A DNA stretch of 64,000 nt from an uncultured Solirubrobacterales bacterium (GCA_903939845.1 CAJAIJ010000057.1:124001-188000), one strand, 5' to 3'. Counted from the first letter of the stretch, positions 7,892 through 16,834 are shown. Numbers and translations are program-made. Notes: generated by a model from the sequence alone, not told the origin.

Positions 7892-8287
7892 ATGTCGGTG
7901 ATCGCAATCGTCGTCTCGGTCCTGCTTGCACTGGTCTTCGCCCAAGCCGGTCAGAACAAGTTCAGCGGCAGCGAACTCGCTCAGGTCTGTCCGGGCCACC
8001 TTGGGATCACGCCCGGCAGTTATCGGCTGGTCGGCGTACTCGAAATCCTCGCTGCGATTGGATTGATCGTCGGGGTCATTGCCGTTCCGGCGCTCGCCGC
8101 CGTCGCCTCGATCGGCCTCGCCCTCCTGATGGTCGGCGCGGTTGCACTGCACCTCCGGGCCGGTGACCCGTTCAGGATCGCGCCAGGCTTCCTTCAACGC
8201 CGGGCGGAATCGATACGAGGCTGGCTCCCTGCGGCCGCACTCGGGTTGCTGGCGATCGCGAATGCCTTGCTGATCCTGGCCAGCTAG
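7892..8287 (+). CDS. DoxX-like family membrane protein
   Basis: 131 residues with four predicted helices. The first carries LVFAQAGQNKFSG, which resembles the DoxX/MauE helix with its conserved FxxAGxxKF pattern. Members accompany thiol or sulfur redox systems in some bacteria, but no partner is present here. TACCCT lies 9 nt before the ATG and may be a -10 element of a leaderless message. The gene fills the segment between tRNA-Val copies D and E and is the only gene there, making it a single-gene cassette. Confidence 0.7.
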   Translation: MSVIAIVVSVLLALVFAQAGQNKFSGSELAQVCPGHLGITPGSYRLVGVLEILAAIGLIVGVIAVPALAAVASIGLALLMVGAVALHLRAGDPFRIAPGFLQRRAESIRGWLPAAALGLLAIANALLILAS

Positions 8288-8300
8288 CCGGAACCATTCA

Positions 8301-8324
8301 CTGGTTCGAACCCAGCCGTGCTCA
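8301..8324 (+). repeat. tRNA-Val 3'-end copy E (right end of islet)
   Basis: Matches tRNA-Val 4247-4270 at 22 of 24 positions. It lies 34 bp before the GNAT gene and is the last copy I find. Confidence 0.75.
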
Positions 8325-8357
8325 CTTGTTCCCCGAAACCGGTCACTTCCGGGGAGA

Positions 8358-9398
8358 ATGGTCGCCTTGAATCCCGCCGCTGAAGAATCCGAACAGATCG
8401 CTGTGCGCGAGATGACCGCTGCCGACGCGGCAGGCGTAGCTGACCTCGTGAGGCGGGTCTACGGAGACGCCTACATTCACAAGCGGATCTATCACCCTGA
8501 CCAGTTCTTCGGATACCAGCAGGCGGGACTACAGACCAGCGAAGTCGCGGTGAACGAGGACGGTGAGGTGATCGGTCACTGGGCCTTCGTATTTCATGGA
8601 CCGAAGGTGGCCGAGAGCGGGATGACGATCACCGACGATCGCTACCGAGGCCACGGCATCGCATCGCGCCTCGAGGAGAACCTGCTGGACCGGATCAGGA
8701 AGCTTGGGATCAGGTGGGTAATGGGAGAGCCTGTCCTGGTCCACACCGCGAGCCAGGAGATCGTGGTCGGCCACTGGGACCAGGGGGCGATCACGGGGAT
8801 CAGACTGAAGGAGTTCACGCACGTGGACCTCGAAGGCTTCGCCGACCACACCGAGCACGGACGGATTTCGGTCGCGGTGGGGTTCGCCCCGCTGGCCGAA
8901 ATGACTCCCCACGACGTGTGGGTGCCTGGGGCATACGCAGAGATTCTGGAGATGGTTCTCGAGCCGGTCGAGTGGCGGCGGACGGTCCGAACCGAAATGG
9001 CAGGCGGTTTCGAACCCGCCGAGACAACGGTGCTCGCCACCGAGTTCGACCCACAGGTCCTGAAGGCAGCGATCGAGGTCGAGGTGATCGGGAAAGACCT
9101 CGCTTCGGCCGTCGAAGCAGCGCGAAATGAACTGATCGAAAAGGGAGCCGAGTTCATCGAGGCACACATCCCGACCAGCCATCCCGCCGCCGCCACGGCG
9201 AACCTCCTCGACCAGGGATTCTCGTTTGCCGGCTTCCTTCCCGAAATGCGGCCCGACTCCGACCTGCTGCTGCTCCAATGGATCTCCGACCCGGAGATCG
9301 AGCGCGACGAATGGCAGCTCCTGAACGGCCAGATCGAGCGCCTGGCCGACGCGATCGTGGACCAGGCAGAGCTGGCCGCGAAGCTCCGGGAGATCTAG
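8358..9398 (+). CDS. GNAT family N-acetyltransferase
   Basis: 346 residues. The N-terminal half has the GNAT core: [18 protein letters not shown] and the acetyl-CoA-binding motif A in [18 protein letters not shown]. The C-terminal 170 residues contain a second alpha/beta region ([20 protein letters not shown]) that may be a degenerate second acetyltransferase-like domain. The substrate is unknown. GGGGAGA sits directly upstream of the ATG at 8358. It is the first gene after the tRNA-Val islet and its base composition matches the chromosome. Confidence 0.75.
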   Translation: MVALNPAAEESEQIAVREMTAADAAGVADLVRRVYGDAYIHKRIYHPDQFFGYQQAGLQTSEVAVNEDGEVIGHWAFVFHGPKVAESGMTITDDRYRGHGIASRLEENLLDRIRKLGIRWVMGEPVLVHTASQEIVVGHWDQGAITGIRLKEFTHVDLEGFADHTEHGRISVAVGFAPLAEMTPHDVWVPGAYAEILEMVLEPVEWRRTVRTEMAGGFEPAETTVLATEFDPQVLKAAIEVEVIGKDLASAVEAARNELIEKGAEFIEAHIPTSHPAAATANLLDQGFSFAGFLPEMRPDSDLLLLQWISDPEIERDEWQLLNGQIERLADAIVDQAELAAKLREI

Positions 9399-9405
9399 GG
9401 ACCCG

Positions 9406-9428
9406 AGGGAAAGGCTCGCTGTTTCCCT
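9406..9428 (+). terminator. Hairpin after the GNAT gene
   Basis: AGGGAAA and TTTCCCT are separated by 9 nt, 8 nt after the stop codon. There is no long T-tract, so it is only terminator-like. Confidence 0.35.
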
Positions 9429-9586
9429 GTTCGGATTCTCGCTTCGGCGTTGTGATCCAGCCCCACCCGGACCCTCGGGTGCCCTTCGATCGTCCGCGAT
9501 CGGCAACCACTTTGCCGGTGTGTCCCGTAATACCGAACGAGACAAGAGGACAGACCACTCGACCAGATCAGGAGCAGACCACCCGC

Positions 9587-10792
9587 ATGCCGACCACGCC
9601 GAAGACAGCATCCGACACACCGCTAAGCTTCCGGGCGACCATGTTCCGGAATCGGATAGCCAGAGCCTTTGCGGTCGCCGCCATTGCGTCGGGTCTGGCA
9701 TTCGCCGCCGCGCCGGCGACGGCATCCAACGCGCCGGACTGCACGATCACCGGGACACCTGGCGCCGACACCCTGCGGGGCTCCGCGCGGGATGACGTGA
9801 TCTGCGGCCTGGGTGGGAACGACACGATCTTCGGCGGTGGGGGTAACGACGAGGTCTACGGCGGCCCGGGCGCGGACCGGATTTCCGGCGGCGGTGGGGA
9901 CGACTCCGCCGAGGGCGGCGCCGGCAGGGACGCGGTCAACGGCAACGGCGGTGATGACTTCCTCGATGGTGGCTTCAGTCCCGACCAGCTGGGCGGTGGG
10001 CCGGGTGACGACGCCCTCAGTGGTGGCCCCGGAACGGACGGGATCAACCCCGGCACCGGCGCCAACACCTGCGCCCCGGACTCGGCAGACCGGGTCGCCG
10101 GACAGTGCGAGGTCGACACCACCGGGCCGACCGTTACCTGGCTGGACTTCCCTTCGACCATCGAAGCCGGATCGACCCTCACGGCCACCTTCTCGCTGAA
10201 GGACCCGAGCGGAATCACTTCCGGGTCGGCCACCGCGGCAGTTGGCGGGGCGCCGGGCTGGATCACGACCTGGTGCGGTCTCCGGATGGATGCCGAGCTC
10301 ATCTCCGGCACCGAGTCGGACGGGGTCTGGTCGGTCTCCTGCAACGTGCCCGAGAACGCGGTCAGCGACCCCTACTCCCTCTGGGCCGGCGCCCAGGACA
10401 GCTTCGGTAACTCCACCCTGGCCGATTGGGTCGAGTTCGTGGTGGTCGGGGGTAGCGAGGACAACCAGGCACCCGTGGTCTCCGATGTCTCGATTCCGGC
10501 CTCCATCGAGCCCGGTGAGACGGCCACCATCTCCTGGCGGACCTCAGACCCGTCCGGGGTCAATGGGGCCTACCCGTGGGCCTACCTTCCCGGGCCGCCC
10601 TGGGGCGTCCTCTACGGACCGGGGATAGAGGCGCCGGTGATGACTTCGGGTGATGCCACCGACGGCACCTACTCCCAGACCTTCACCTTGCCGGAGAACT
10701 CGCCCAGCGGCACCTACGCCGTCTACATCTCGGTGCGGGACGAACTCGGCAACAAGACCTACCAGCAGTACGGGAGCTTCGAGGTAGGCTGA
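9587..10792 (+). CDS. Secreted protein with RTX-type calcium-binding repeats
   Basis: About 401 residues. A signal peptide ([20 protein letters not shown] within the first 50 residues) precedes roughly seven glycine-aspartate nonapeptides ([27 protein letters not shown] and similar), the hemolysin-type calcium-binding repeat. Two beta-sandwich-like modules with repeated [22 protein letters not shown] and DxxGN features follow. It is a calcium-stabilised extracellular or surface protein with no visible catalytic domain. AGGAG lies about 12 nt before the ATG at 9587; an alternative ATG at 9641 would give a more typical signal peptide. Confidence 0.75.
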   Translation: MPTTPKTASDTPLSFRATMFRNRIARAFAVAAIASGLAFAAAPATASNAPDCTITGTPGADTLRGSARDDVICGLGGNDTIFGGGGNDEVYGGPGADRISGGGGDDSAEGGAGRDAVNGNGGDDFLDGGFSPDQLGGGPGDDALSGGPGTDGINPGTGANTCAPDSADRVAGQCEVDTTGPTVTWLDFPSTIEAGSTLTATFSLKDPSGITSGSATAAVGGAPGWITTWCGLRMDAELISGTESDGVWSVSCNVPENAVSDPYSLWAGAQDSFGNSTLADWVEFVVVGGSEDNQAPVVSDVSIPASIEPGETATISWRTSDPSGVNGAYPWAYLPGPPWGVLYGPGIEAPVMTSGDATDGTYSQTFTLPENSPSGTYAVYISVRDELGNKTYQQYGSFEVG

Positions 10793-10966
10793 GTCGCCGG
10801 TAATTCCGTCCCCGGGAATCCGGTCCTCGAACGACCGGCCCCACCAGGATCGATGGCAAGACGGAGGTGAAGACCGTCGCCTTCGGTCCGCCCACAACCT
10901 AGGTCTCTCGATCCACCTTTGAGGCAATCTGCCGGCCGTCCATCATCGGTCCGTGACAGTATTCCG

Positions 10967-10990
10967 ATACATGAATCCTAAGTCATGTAT
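10967..10990. promoter_or_regulatory. Perfect AT-rich inverted repeat upstream of fabI
   Basis: ATACATGA and TCATGTAT are separated by 8 nt and followed by six T residues. It lies in a 318-bp intergenic stretch (10793-11110) that holds no other recognised feature except a small CCGGTC/GACCGG hairpin just after the RTX gene. It may be an intrinsic terminator for the upstream gene or an operator 120 bp before fabI. Confidence 0.4.
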
Positions 10991-11110
10991 TTTTTCATTA
11001 CCGACTCCTGTCAGGGAGACCGGAATGAAACCGTCGCGGGCGTCCCAAAGCGGGATGCAGGCGGCCGCAGGGACCACGAGTCCAACTCGATAAACCAGAT
11101 TGGGAGCGCG

Positions 11111-11893
11111 ATGCTGAACGGAAAGAAAGTCATATTCACCGGGATCGTCAACGACGACAGCATCGCCTTCATCGCGGCGAAGAAGGCACTCGTCTCCGGG
11201 GCCGAGATCATGGTCACCGCCTTCCCCCGCGACCGGGAGCTGACTGAAGAGGCGGCCGCCAAGCTGCCGAAGGAGGTCGAAGTCGTCGATCTCGACGTGA
11301 CCGACCCCGACCAGCTGGAGGCGCTCTCGAAGAAGGTCGGTGAAGAGTGGGGCCGGCTCGACGGAGTCCTGCACGCCGCCGCCTTCGCACCGAAAGATGC
11401 CCTGGCCGGAGACTTCCTCGAGGTCCCGGCGGAGCGGCTGGATCTCTCATTCAGGACCAGCGCCCACTCCTTCGCCTCTCTCGGCAAGCTCCTGAAGGAG
11501 CATGCTCCCCCGGAGGGCGGCTCCCTGGTCGGGCTGGACTTCGACTCGACCGGTGCCTGGCCGGTCTACAACTGGATGGGCGTGATGAAGTCGGCGCTCG
11601 AGTCGGTGAACCGCTACCTGGCCCGTGACCTCGGTCCACTCGGGATCCGCTCGAACCTGATCGCGGCCGGCCCGCTCAACACCCGTGCCGCGGGCGGGAT
11701 CCCCGACTTCGACAAGCTGCTGGACAACTGGGAGATGCGCTCACCCATGAAGTGGGACCCGGACGACGCCGAGCCGGTCGCCGACGCGGTGGGGTTCCTG
11801 CTCTCGGACCTCTCCCGGGCGATCACGGGGGAGATCCTCCACGTCGACGGCGGCTACCACGCGATGGCCGGCGCGCTCAGGTTCGGCGACTGA
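11111..11893 (+). CDS. fabI: Enoyl-[acyl-carrier-protein] reductase (InhA/FabI type)
   Basis: 260 residues; an NADH-dependent reductase for the last step of fatty acid elongation (FAS II). The fold is an atypical SDR. GIVNDDSIAFIAA is the nucleotide-binding start, and LDFDSTGAWPVYNWMGVMKS carries the active-site Tyr153 and Lys160 in the Y-x6-K spacing of InhA. ALESVNRYLARDLGPLGIRSNLIAAGP is nearly the InhA consensus. The substrate loop is at 190-215 and the C-terminus ends in GEILHVDGGYHAM. GGGAG lies 4 nt before the ATG. It stands alone rather than beside fabG. Confidence 0.93.
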   Translation: MLNGKKVIFTGIVNDDSIAFIAAKKALVSGAEIMVTAFPRDRELTEEAAAKLPKEVEVVDLDVTDPDQLEALSKKVGEEWGRLDGVLHAAAFAPKDALAGDFLEVPAERLDLSFRTSAHSFASLGKLLKEHAPPEGGSLVGLDFDSTGAWPVYNWMGVMKSALESVNRYLARDLGPLGIRSNLIAAGPLNTRAAGGIPDFDKLLDNWEMRSPMKWDPDDAEPVADAVGFLLSDLSRAITGEILHVDGGYHAMAGALRFGD

Positions 11894-11947
11894 ACGAAGC
11901 CCTGGGCGAGAGGCCGGTGCGAGGAGGGATTGGCCCTCCCCCGCCCA
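11894..11947. other. Convergent intergenic gap with short hairpin
   Basis: GGAGGG and CCCTCC separated by a 5-nt loop lie near 11922-11938, between the stop codons of two convergent genes. They may act as a bidirectional terminator. Confidence 0.3.
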
Positions 11948-12889
11948 TTACCTCCTGGCCCAGTCGACCGAATAGAGACCGCCGGTGGAGACCGCCGGCA
12001 TCGGGAATAGCGTGTACCAGGACATGGGTGCGTTCGGTCCGAGCCAGAGGGAATAAGGCTCGACGTCCGACTCCTTCCTGAGGTAGGCGATCTCGGTTCC
12101 CGAGGGTGAGAACGTGGCGTCCGCGAACGACTGGGTCCCGGTCGCGACCGCGAGGTCGTAGCGAATCGCCCCTCTTGGCGAGAAGACCGAGAGACCGGTC
12201 GAACCGAACCCGTCGGTGGCGAAGATCAGGAGGTTGCGGCCATCCCTACTTACGTCTGCCAGGCCGTAGTCGATCAGGGACCCACCATCGTTTGTATGTC
12301 GAGTCAATCCCTTCCCGTCTTTGGCCCTGATCGAGTAGATCTCGTTGTCGGCGGAAGGGTTCCGGCTGACGGCCCGCTCGAAGTAGATCCTCTTCCCGGA
12401 CCAGATGGGGCTGTAGAGGCAGGCGCCGCAAAACCTGTAGAGGGTTCGGTGACCACCGCCGCCGGAGTTGACCACGTTCAAGCTGGCGCCTCTCCGGCCT
12501 CGATCGGACACGTAGGCAACCTTCCGTCCATCCGGCGAGACAGTCTGGCCGCATCCTTGACGCTTGCCGATCAGATTCTTGATCGTGCCGCCGCCCGCCG
12601 GGACGCGATAGATCCGATAGACGCCACGCGAGCCACGGGTGGCACAGATGGCCGCGAACCGGCCGCTCGGCGCTGCCGAGACGCTCTCGGGAAACCTGAG
12701 GCCGGAGGTCAACTGCCGCCAGGTGCTGGAGGTCGTGCTCCTGAACAGGTCGCCCCTGGTCCCGGACACATCGGAGAGACCGTAGAGCTGACCCGGGATG
12801 GTCGAGATGGCCGAGGCCTGCGATGAGCCGAGCACAACCGACCCCGCCAGGGCAATCACCATCACCAGGCCAATGCTCCTCAATCTCAT
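11948..12889 (-). CDS. Secreted TolB-like beta-propeller protein
   Basis: 313 residues with a signal peptide (MRLRSIGLVMVIALAGSVVL...SASA). The mature protein has PD40/WD40-like blades: QTVSPDGRKVAYVSDRG, IYSIRAKDGKGLTRHTND, LADVSRDGRNLLIFATD and ATFSPSGTEIAYLRKE. These repeats form beta-propellers used in protein or ligand binding; no catalytic domain is present. A GAGGAGGT ribosome binding site lies about 10 nt before the ATG. It is convergent with fabI. The binding partner is unknown. Confidence 0.75.
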   Translation of the reverse strand: MRLRSIGLVMVIALAGSVVLGSSQASAISTIPGQLYGLSDVSGTRGDLFRSTTSSTWRQLTSGLRFPESVSAAPSGRFAAICATRGSRGVYRIYRVPAGGGTIKNLIGKRQGCGQTVSPDGRKVAYVSDRGRRGASLNVVNSGGGGHRTLYRFCGACLYSPIWSGKRIYFERAVSRNPSADNEIYSIRAKDGKGLTRHTNDGGSLIDYGLADVSRDGRNLLIFATDGFGSTGLSVFSPRGAIRYDLAVATGTQSFADATFSPSGTEIAYLRKESDVEPYSLWLGPNAPMSWYTLFPMPAVSTGGLYSVDWARR

Positions 12890-12987
12890 TTCCGAACTAC
12901 CTCCTCTGACTCGATAGCCACCGACGGGAGTCGACGGTAGCTCCTCCTCAAAACCCGGAATCCATTGCCGGTTGCGGAGATGGGTTC

Positions 12988-13704
12988 CTACCTGATCCTG
13001 AGCGGGCCGGTGAAGTCGACCGGGTTTGGAATCGAAACGGTCTTCAGGCCGTAGAGCCCACCGGTGAACGAGGCCTCGTCGAGCTCACAGGCTCCGGTGT
13101 TGGGATTCAGCGTGTAGGTCGTGACCAAGGGTCCGTATTCCACCGTGCCGTCGCCGGTGTAGGCGACCGGCGTTCCCAGGCCCGAACCCTGGAAGGTCCT
13201 GAAGATCAGGCGATAGTCACCCAGGAAGGACTTCTTCAGAAGGTCCTGGATGAACGGCGGCTGGACGCCTCCCGATGCAACGTAGGCCTTGCCGGAGCAG
13301 TCCGCCGTCTTGAAGGTCACGGCCGCGAAGCCGGTGTTCGGGTCGACGCTAGGGAATAGCGGCCCACCGGATGAATAAGTGTAGGAACCTCCGCTCCTCA
13401 GAACCTGGAGGAGCGTGTAGGGCCCGAACTGCGAGACCCCGAGCAACCTTCCGACCCTCTTCCCGTTTGCATCGAATACGGAAAGGCCCGACTCGTTCGG
13501 CCAGGTCACCTTCTTGGACCCCTTCGGGCACTTTCGATTGGCCTTTTTGCCGAAAACCATCTTCATGGCGCCGGTCTTCTTGTTGACACAGGCAGTCAGT
13601 GTCGCCGCGTCGGCCTCGGCGCGTGGCATCGCGGCAAGCGCGATCAGGGCACCGAGCAGGGCAATCGCCAATGCAGCTGAAACTGGAATCGCTCGAAGTG
13701 CCAT
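12988..13704 (-). CDS. Secreted protein of unknown function
   Basis: About 238 residues starting MALRAIPVSAALAIALLGAL, a signal peptide ending near AEADA. It is followed by TLTACVNKKTGAMKMVF and KANRKCPKGSKKVTWP, a short cysteine-containing N-terminal module that recurs in many actinobacterial secreted proteins. The rest is a beta-rich domain (GGSYTYSSGGPLFPS, NTGFAAVTFKTADCSG) that I cannot assign. The start at 13704 is supported by GGGGGACG immediately upstream. It shares strand with the propeller gene, 98 bp away. Confidence 0.6.
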   Translation of the reverse strand: MALRAIPVSAALAIALLGALIALAAMPRAEADAATLTACVNKKTGAMKMVFGKKANRKCPKGSKKVTWPNESGLSVFDANGKRVGRLLGVSQFGPYTLLQVLRSGGSYTYSSGGPLFPSVDPNTGFAAVTFKTADCSGKAYVASGGVQPPFIQDLLKKSFLGDYRLIFRTFQGSGLGTPVAYTGDGTVEYGPLVTTYTLNPNTGACELDEASFTGGLYGLKTVSIPNPVDFTGPLRIR

Positions 13705-13892
13705 CGTCCCCCCGTAATCCTGAGTCTTGCCCAACCTGAGTCGATCGGACCGGAAAAGAAAAGATAGCTTCCATCAGCGAGGTTTTCCAGAGGGTGATCG
13801 ATATAGCCCGGGGGTGAACCTGGATCGAGTCCGGCCGGAACCAGGCCCAATGGGATTAGGATGAACACCGAGCCAAGTCCCGAGGCCGAACG

Positions 13893-15182
13893 ATGCCCTC
13901 CCCCCAGCCACCGACACTCCGCCAGCCCCGCGCCGTCCAGGCCGTTCGTTTCGCCCGGGGTCAGAAGAGATTCTTCGAGAAGGCCGCCCATCTGGGTGAC
14001 ACCTTCCAGGTCAACTTCCAGCGGCGTCGCTGGAACATGATCACCCATCCCGATGCGGTCAAGGAGGTCTTCACGACCTCCCCGGAAGTACTCCACGCCG
14101 GAAAGGGAAACGACATCCTCGCCACGGCCCTCGGCGAGCACTCTGTCCTGATCCTCGACGAAGCCGAGCACCTGCGACACCGCAAACTGCTGCTGCCTTC
14201 CTTCCACGGGGAGAAGCTGGCCGCCCAGGTCGAGACGATCGAGCGGATCGCCGAGCGGGAAGTCGAGCGGATTCCGAGGAACGAAGCCTTTGCGATACGG
14301 GATTACACACAGACGATCGCCCTCGAGGTGATCCTGGAGATCGTCATGGGAACCGAGTCGACCGGCGAGGAACACGACTTCCTCGCAGAGCAGGCCAAGG
14401 GCCTGCTCGAATGGATCGGGGGGCCATACAGGCTGATTCCGCCGGGGATCCTCGGGCCGCGCCACCGGCTGGTCAAGCGGATGTACGAACCGAAGCTCGC
14501 CCCCCTCGACGAGGCCCTCTTCCGCCTGATCGCAGAGCGCCGCCAGGAGCCCGATCTCGAGGAGCGCGAGGACATGCTCTCGATGCTTCTCACGGCACGC
14601 GACGAAGAGGGCAACCCGATGTCCGATGCCGAAGTTCGAGACGAAATCGTGACCCTGGTCGTGGCCGGCCACGAGACGAGCGCCACGGCATTGGCCTGGG
14701 CGTTCGAGAGGCTCGCCCACACAGAGGGCAGCACCGAGGCCCTCCACCACTCGGTCGCCGACGGCGACGACGATTACGTGACCTCCCTGATCCAGGAGAC
14801 GCTCAGGCTCCGGCCGGTGCTCGACGTGGTAGTCCGGGTCGTGAACGAGCCGGTCGAGATTGCCGGCTACTCGTTCGAGCCCGGCGAAGTGGTCGTCCCC
14901 TGCATCCACCTCGTCCACCGTCGCGAGGACATCTATCCCGACGCTCTGGAGTTCAGGCCTTCGCGCTGGAAGGACACCAAACCCGGCACCTACACCTGGA
15001 TCCCGTTCGGCGGCGGAGTGAGGCGGTGCATCGGAGCCTCCTTCGCGATGGCCGAGATGGAGATCGTGATCAAGGCCGTCGCCTCGGCAGGGGTTCTCGA
15101 GCCGGTCGGGGGCGACGAGAAGGTGGTCCAGAAATTCATCACCTCCTCCCCCGCTCGCGGTGGCGAGCTCAGGTTCGCCTGA
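13893..15182 (+). CDS. Cytochrome P450
   Basis: 429 residues, a full-length soluble bacterial P450. Signature elements are all present: oxygen-binding I-helix AGHETS (258-263), K-helix ETLR (302-305), the FRPSRW meander region, and the heme loop FGGGVRRCIGASFA with axial Cys379. The substrate is unknown. No ferredoxin or reductase gene is adjacent. It is divergent from the secreted protein upstream, with a 188-bp gap, and is followed 56 bp later by a TetR gene with its own promoter. Confidence 0.93.
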   Translation: MPSPQPPTLRQPRAVQAVRFARGQKRFFEKAAHLGDTFQVNFQRRRWNMITHPDAVKEVFTTSPEVLHAGKGNDILATALGEHSVLILDEAEHLRHRKLLLPSFHGEKLAAQVETIERIAEREVERIPRNEAFAIRDYTQTIALEVILEIVMGTESTGEEHDFLAEQAKGLLEWIGGPYRLIPPGILGPRHRLVKRMYEPKLAPLDEALFRLIAERRQEPDLEEREDMLSMLLTARDEEGNPMSDAEVRDEIVTLVVAGHETSATALAWAFERLAHTEGSTEALHHSVADGDDDYVTSLIQETLRLRPVLDVVVRVVNEPVEIAGYSFEPGEVVVPCIHLVHRREDIYPDALEFRPSRWKDTKPGTYTWIPFGGGVRRCIGASFAMAEMEIVIKAVASAGVLEPVGGDEKVVQKFITSSPARGGELRFA

Positions 15183-15226
15183 CGACCTACCAGGATTGAT
15201 CGCCCGGTGCTCGATGGGAGCGGATG

Positions 15227-15232
15227 TAGGCT
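15227..15232 (+). promoter_or_regulatory. -10 element TAGGCT, leaderless TetR gene
   Basis: TAGGCT, then six C residues, then the GTG at 15239. There is no ribosome binding site. Confidence 0.45.
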
Positions 15233-15238
15233 CCCCCC

Positions 15239-15808
15239 GTGATCCAGAAGCCTCAACAAAGAGACCGCGCGCGGGCTGTGCGTTCTGCCCTTCGCACTCT
15301 GGTTGCGGACGCGGGGCTGGACGGGGCTGCGATGAGTGCAGTTGCGAAAGAGGCCGGCGTCGCGACCGGCACGGCCTACACCTACTATGGCTCCAAGGAA
15401 GAACTGGTCATCGCGGCCTATCTCGAAACCAAGCTGCAGATGGGCGAGGTTGCCCTGAGTGCTGCCGACCCGGACCTCATTCCCGAGGAGCGGTTCGTGG
15501 CGATCTGGACGGCCCTATTCGAATACCTGATGAAGAATCGAGATCAGGCTCGGTTTCTGGTTCAAATCGAAAGCTCGCCCTACCTCGAGAAGGCCCGGAG
15601 TGAAAACGACGGCGAGAAGGGTCCCTTTGCGCAGATCGTCGAAGCAGAAGACATGGCCTCTGAACTTGCAGAGTTGAGCCCGATCGTGATCTACGAACTC
15701 GGAATCGCGCCGGCCGTGCGTCTCGCAGCGGGAGGCGTGGCTTTAGGTAGATCTGAGCTAGCCGGCACAGCAACCGGATGCTGGAGGGCGATTTCCCGGC
15801 CCAACTAA
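15239..15808 (+). CDS. TetR/AcrR family transcriptional regulator
   Basis: 189 residues, GTG start 6 nt after a -10 element. The N-terminal helix-turn-helix is AMSAVAKEAGVATGTAYTYYGSKEELVIAAY. The C-terminal domain is helical, with the TetR_C pattern FVAIWTALFEYLMKNRDQARFLVQ. It is followed, 20 bp after its stop, by a perfect 20-bp palindrome and then by an SDR gene in the same direction, so it probably controls that gene. The extreme C-terminus (TATGCWRAISRPN) looks atypical and may have changed by a late frameshift. Confidence 0.85.
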   Translation: MIQKPQQRDRARAVRSALRTLVADAGLDGAAMSAVAKEAGVATGTAYTYYGSKEELVIAAYLETKLQMGEVALSAADPDLIPEERFVAIWTALFEYLMKNRDQARFLVQIESSPYLEKARSENDGEKGPFAQIVEAEDMASELAELSPIVIYELGIAPAVRLAAGGVALGRSELAGTATGCWRAISRPN

Positions 15809-15828
15809 GTAAGGGGGTCGGACTGATA

Positions 15829-15848
15829 GACTGAATGAACATTCAGTC
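15829..15848. promoter_or_regulatory. Perfect TetR-type operator palindrome
   Basis: GACTGAATG-AA-CATTCAGTC is a perfect 9-2-9 inverted repeat. The TGAATGxxCATTCA core is common among TetR-family operators. It lies between the TetR gene (stop 15808) and the SDR start (15863), where it would block the SDR promoter. Confidence 0.8.
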
Positions 15849-15862
15849 AATGAAAGGACAGC

Positions 15863-16789
15863 ATGCCCTGGAGCGAACAGGAAATTCCAAGCCTCACTGG
15901 CAAAGTGGCCGTCGTAACCGGCGCAAACGGCGGATTGGGTCAGGAGAACGCCAGAGCGCTGGCCGCAGCGGGTGCGACCGTGGTCGTTGCCTCCCGAGCC
16001 TCGGAGAAGACCGATCGGGCCGTGGATGAACTTCGTGAATCCGTGCCCGAGGGCTCATTCGAGGTCGTCCCGCTGGACCTCGCCTCACTCGCTTCGGTGA
16101 GGGAGGCGGCCTCGACTATCTCGGCAGCACATCCCTCCCTCGACATCCTGATCAACAACGCCGGCGTGATGGGAGTCGCCGAGGCCGAGACCGCCGACGG
16201 GTTCGAGATGCAGTTGGGCGTCAACCACCTGGGCCACTGGGCCCTCACCGCCCTCTTGATGGAGCCTCTGCTTCAGGCCCCGGCCTCGCGGGTCGTGACC
16301 GTCACCAGCACGGCCCACCACTTCGGCCGAGGACTCGATCCCGAGAACCCACACCTTCGGGGCAACTACAAGCCATGGCGCGCCTACTTCGAGTCGAAAC
16401 TCGCCAACTTCCAGTTCGGCCTGGGACTCCAGAAGAAGTTCGAGGCGGCCGGGACCACGGCCTCGAGCCTGATCGCCCACCCGGGCCTTTCGAATACCGA
16501 CCTCCAGGCTAGGAGTGTCGAAAAGAACGGCGATTCCACTGCCCGGTTCTTCCACGGCCTTGCCTCGAAGACCGGGATGAGCCCCGAGAACGGTGCACTT
16601 CCACAGCTTCGGGCGGCGACCGATCCGGCGGCAAAGGGTGGCGAGTTCTACGGGCCGCTGTGGGGCAACAACGGGCCGCCGGTCCGCAAGCCGATCTTTC
16701 GGAAAATCGGGCTCGACCGCGCTGTCGATCGCCTCTGGGAAGTCTCGGAACGCGAGACCGGAATCCCGTTGGTAGTCACTCCTTCCTGA
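15863..16789 (+). CDS. Short-chain dehydrogenase/reductase (retinol dehydrogenase-like)
   Basis: 308 residues of the classical SDR type. It has the cofactor loop TGANGGLG, LDLASLASVREAA, ILINNAGVMG, catalytic serine in VTVTSTAHHFG and YFESK as the YxxxK active site. The C-terminal extension (ATDPAAKGGEFYGPLWGNNG) is typical of the retinol dehydrogenase/protochlorophyllide-reductase-like group, which reduces hydrophobic aldehydes or ketones. AAAGGA lies 5 nt before the ATG. The operator at 15829 indicates control by the upstream TetR protein. The substrate is unknown. Confidence 0.88.
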   Translation: MPWSEQEIPSLTGKVAVVTGANGGLGQENARALAAAGATVVVASRASEKTDRAVDELRESVPEGSFEVVPLDLASLASVREAASTISAAHPSLDILINNAGVMGVAEAETADGFEMQLGVNHLGHWALTALLMEPLLQAPASRVVTVTSTAHHFGRGLDPENPHLRGNYKPWRAYFESKLANFQFGLGLQKKFEAAGTTASSLIAHPGLSNTDLQARSVEKNGDSTARFFHGLASKTGMSPENGALPQLRAATDPAAKGGEFYGPLWGNNGPPVRKPIFRKIGLDRAVDRLWEVSERETGIPLVVTPS

Positions 16790-16822
16790 ACCGGGCGACC
16801 TTTTACCCCACCAACCGTCGAC

Positions 16823-16828
16823 TACACT
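16823..16828 (+). promoter_or_regulatory. -10 element TACACT, leaderless cytochrome gene
   Basis: TACACT is followed by six bases and the ATG at 16835. Confidence 0.5.
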
Positions 16829-16834
16829 GACGCC

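Larger units (their letters stand above)
4271..8324. mobile_element. Putative tRNA-Val-associated islet with tandem cassettes
   Basis: From the 3' end of tRNA-Val to 8324 the DNA is divided by five degenerate copies of the tRNA T arm and acceptor 3' strand (4294, 6726, 7754, 7822, 8301). The segments carry a frameshifted remnant, a YHYH-domain gene, a TetR gene, a choloylglycine hydrolase-like fragment, a YcnI gene and a DoxX-like gene. Several stretches are visibly more AT-rich than the surroundings (for example around 5950-5985 and 7165-7180). No integrase or relaxase is present. I infer successive integrations at the tRNA followed by decay. Confidence 0.6.

Noticed and set aside
13644..14918. 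A 424-codon open frame on the minus strand
   Set aside because: Antisense to the P450, whose heme, I-helix and K-helix motifs are unambiguous.
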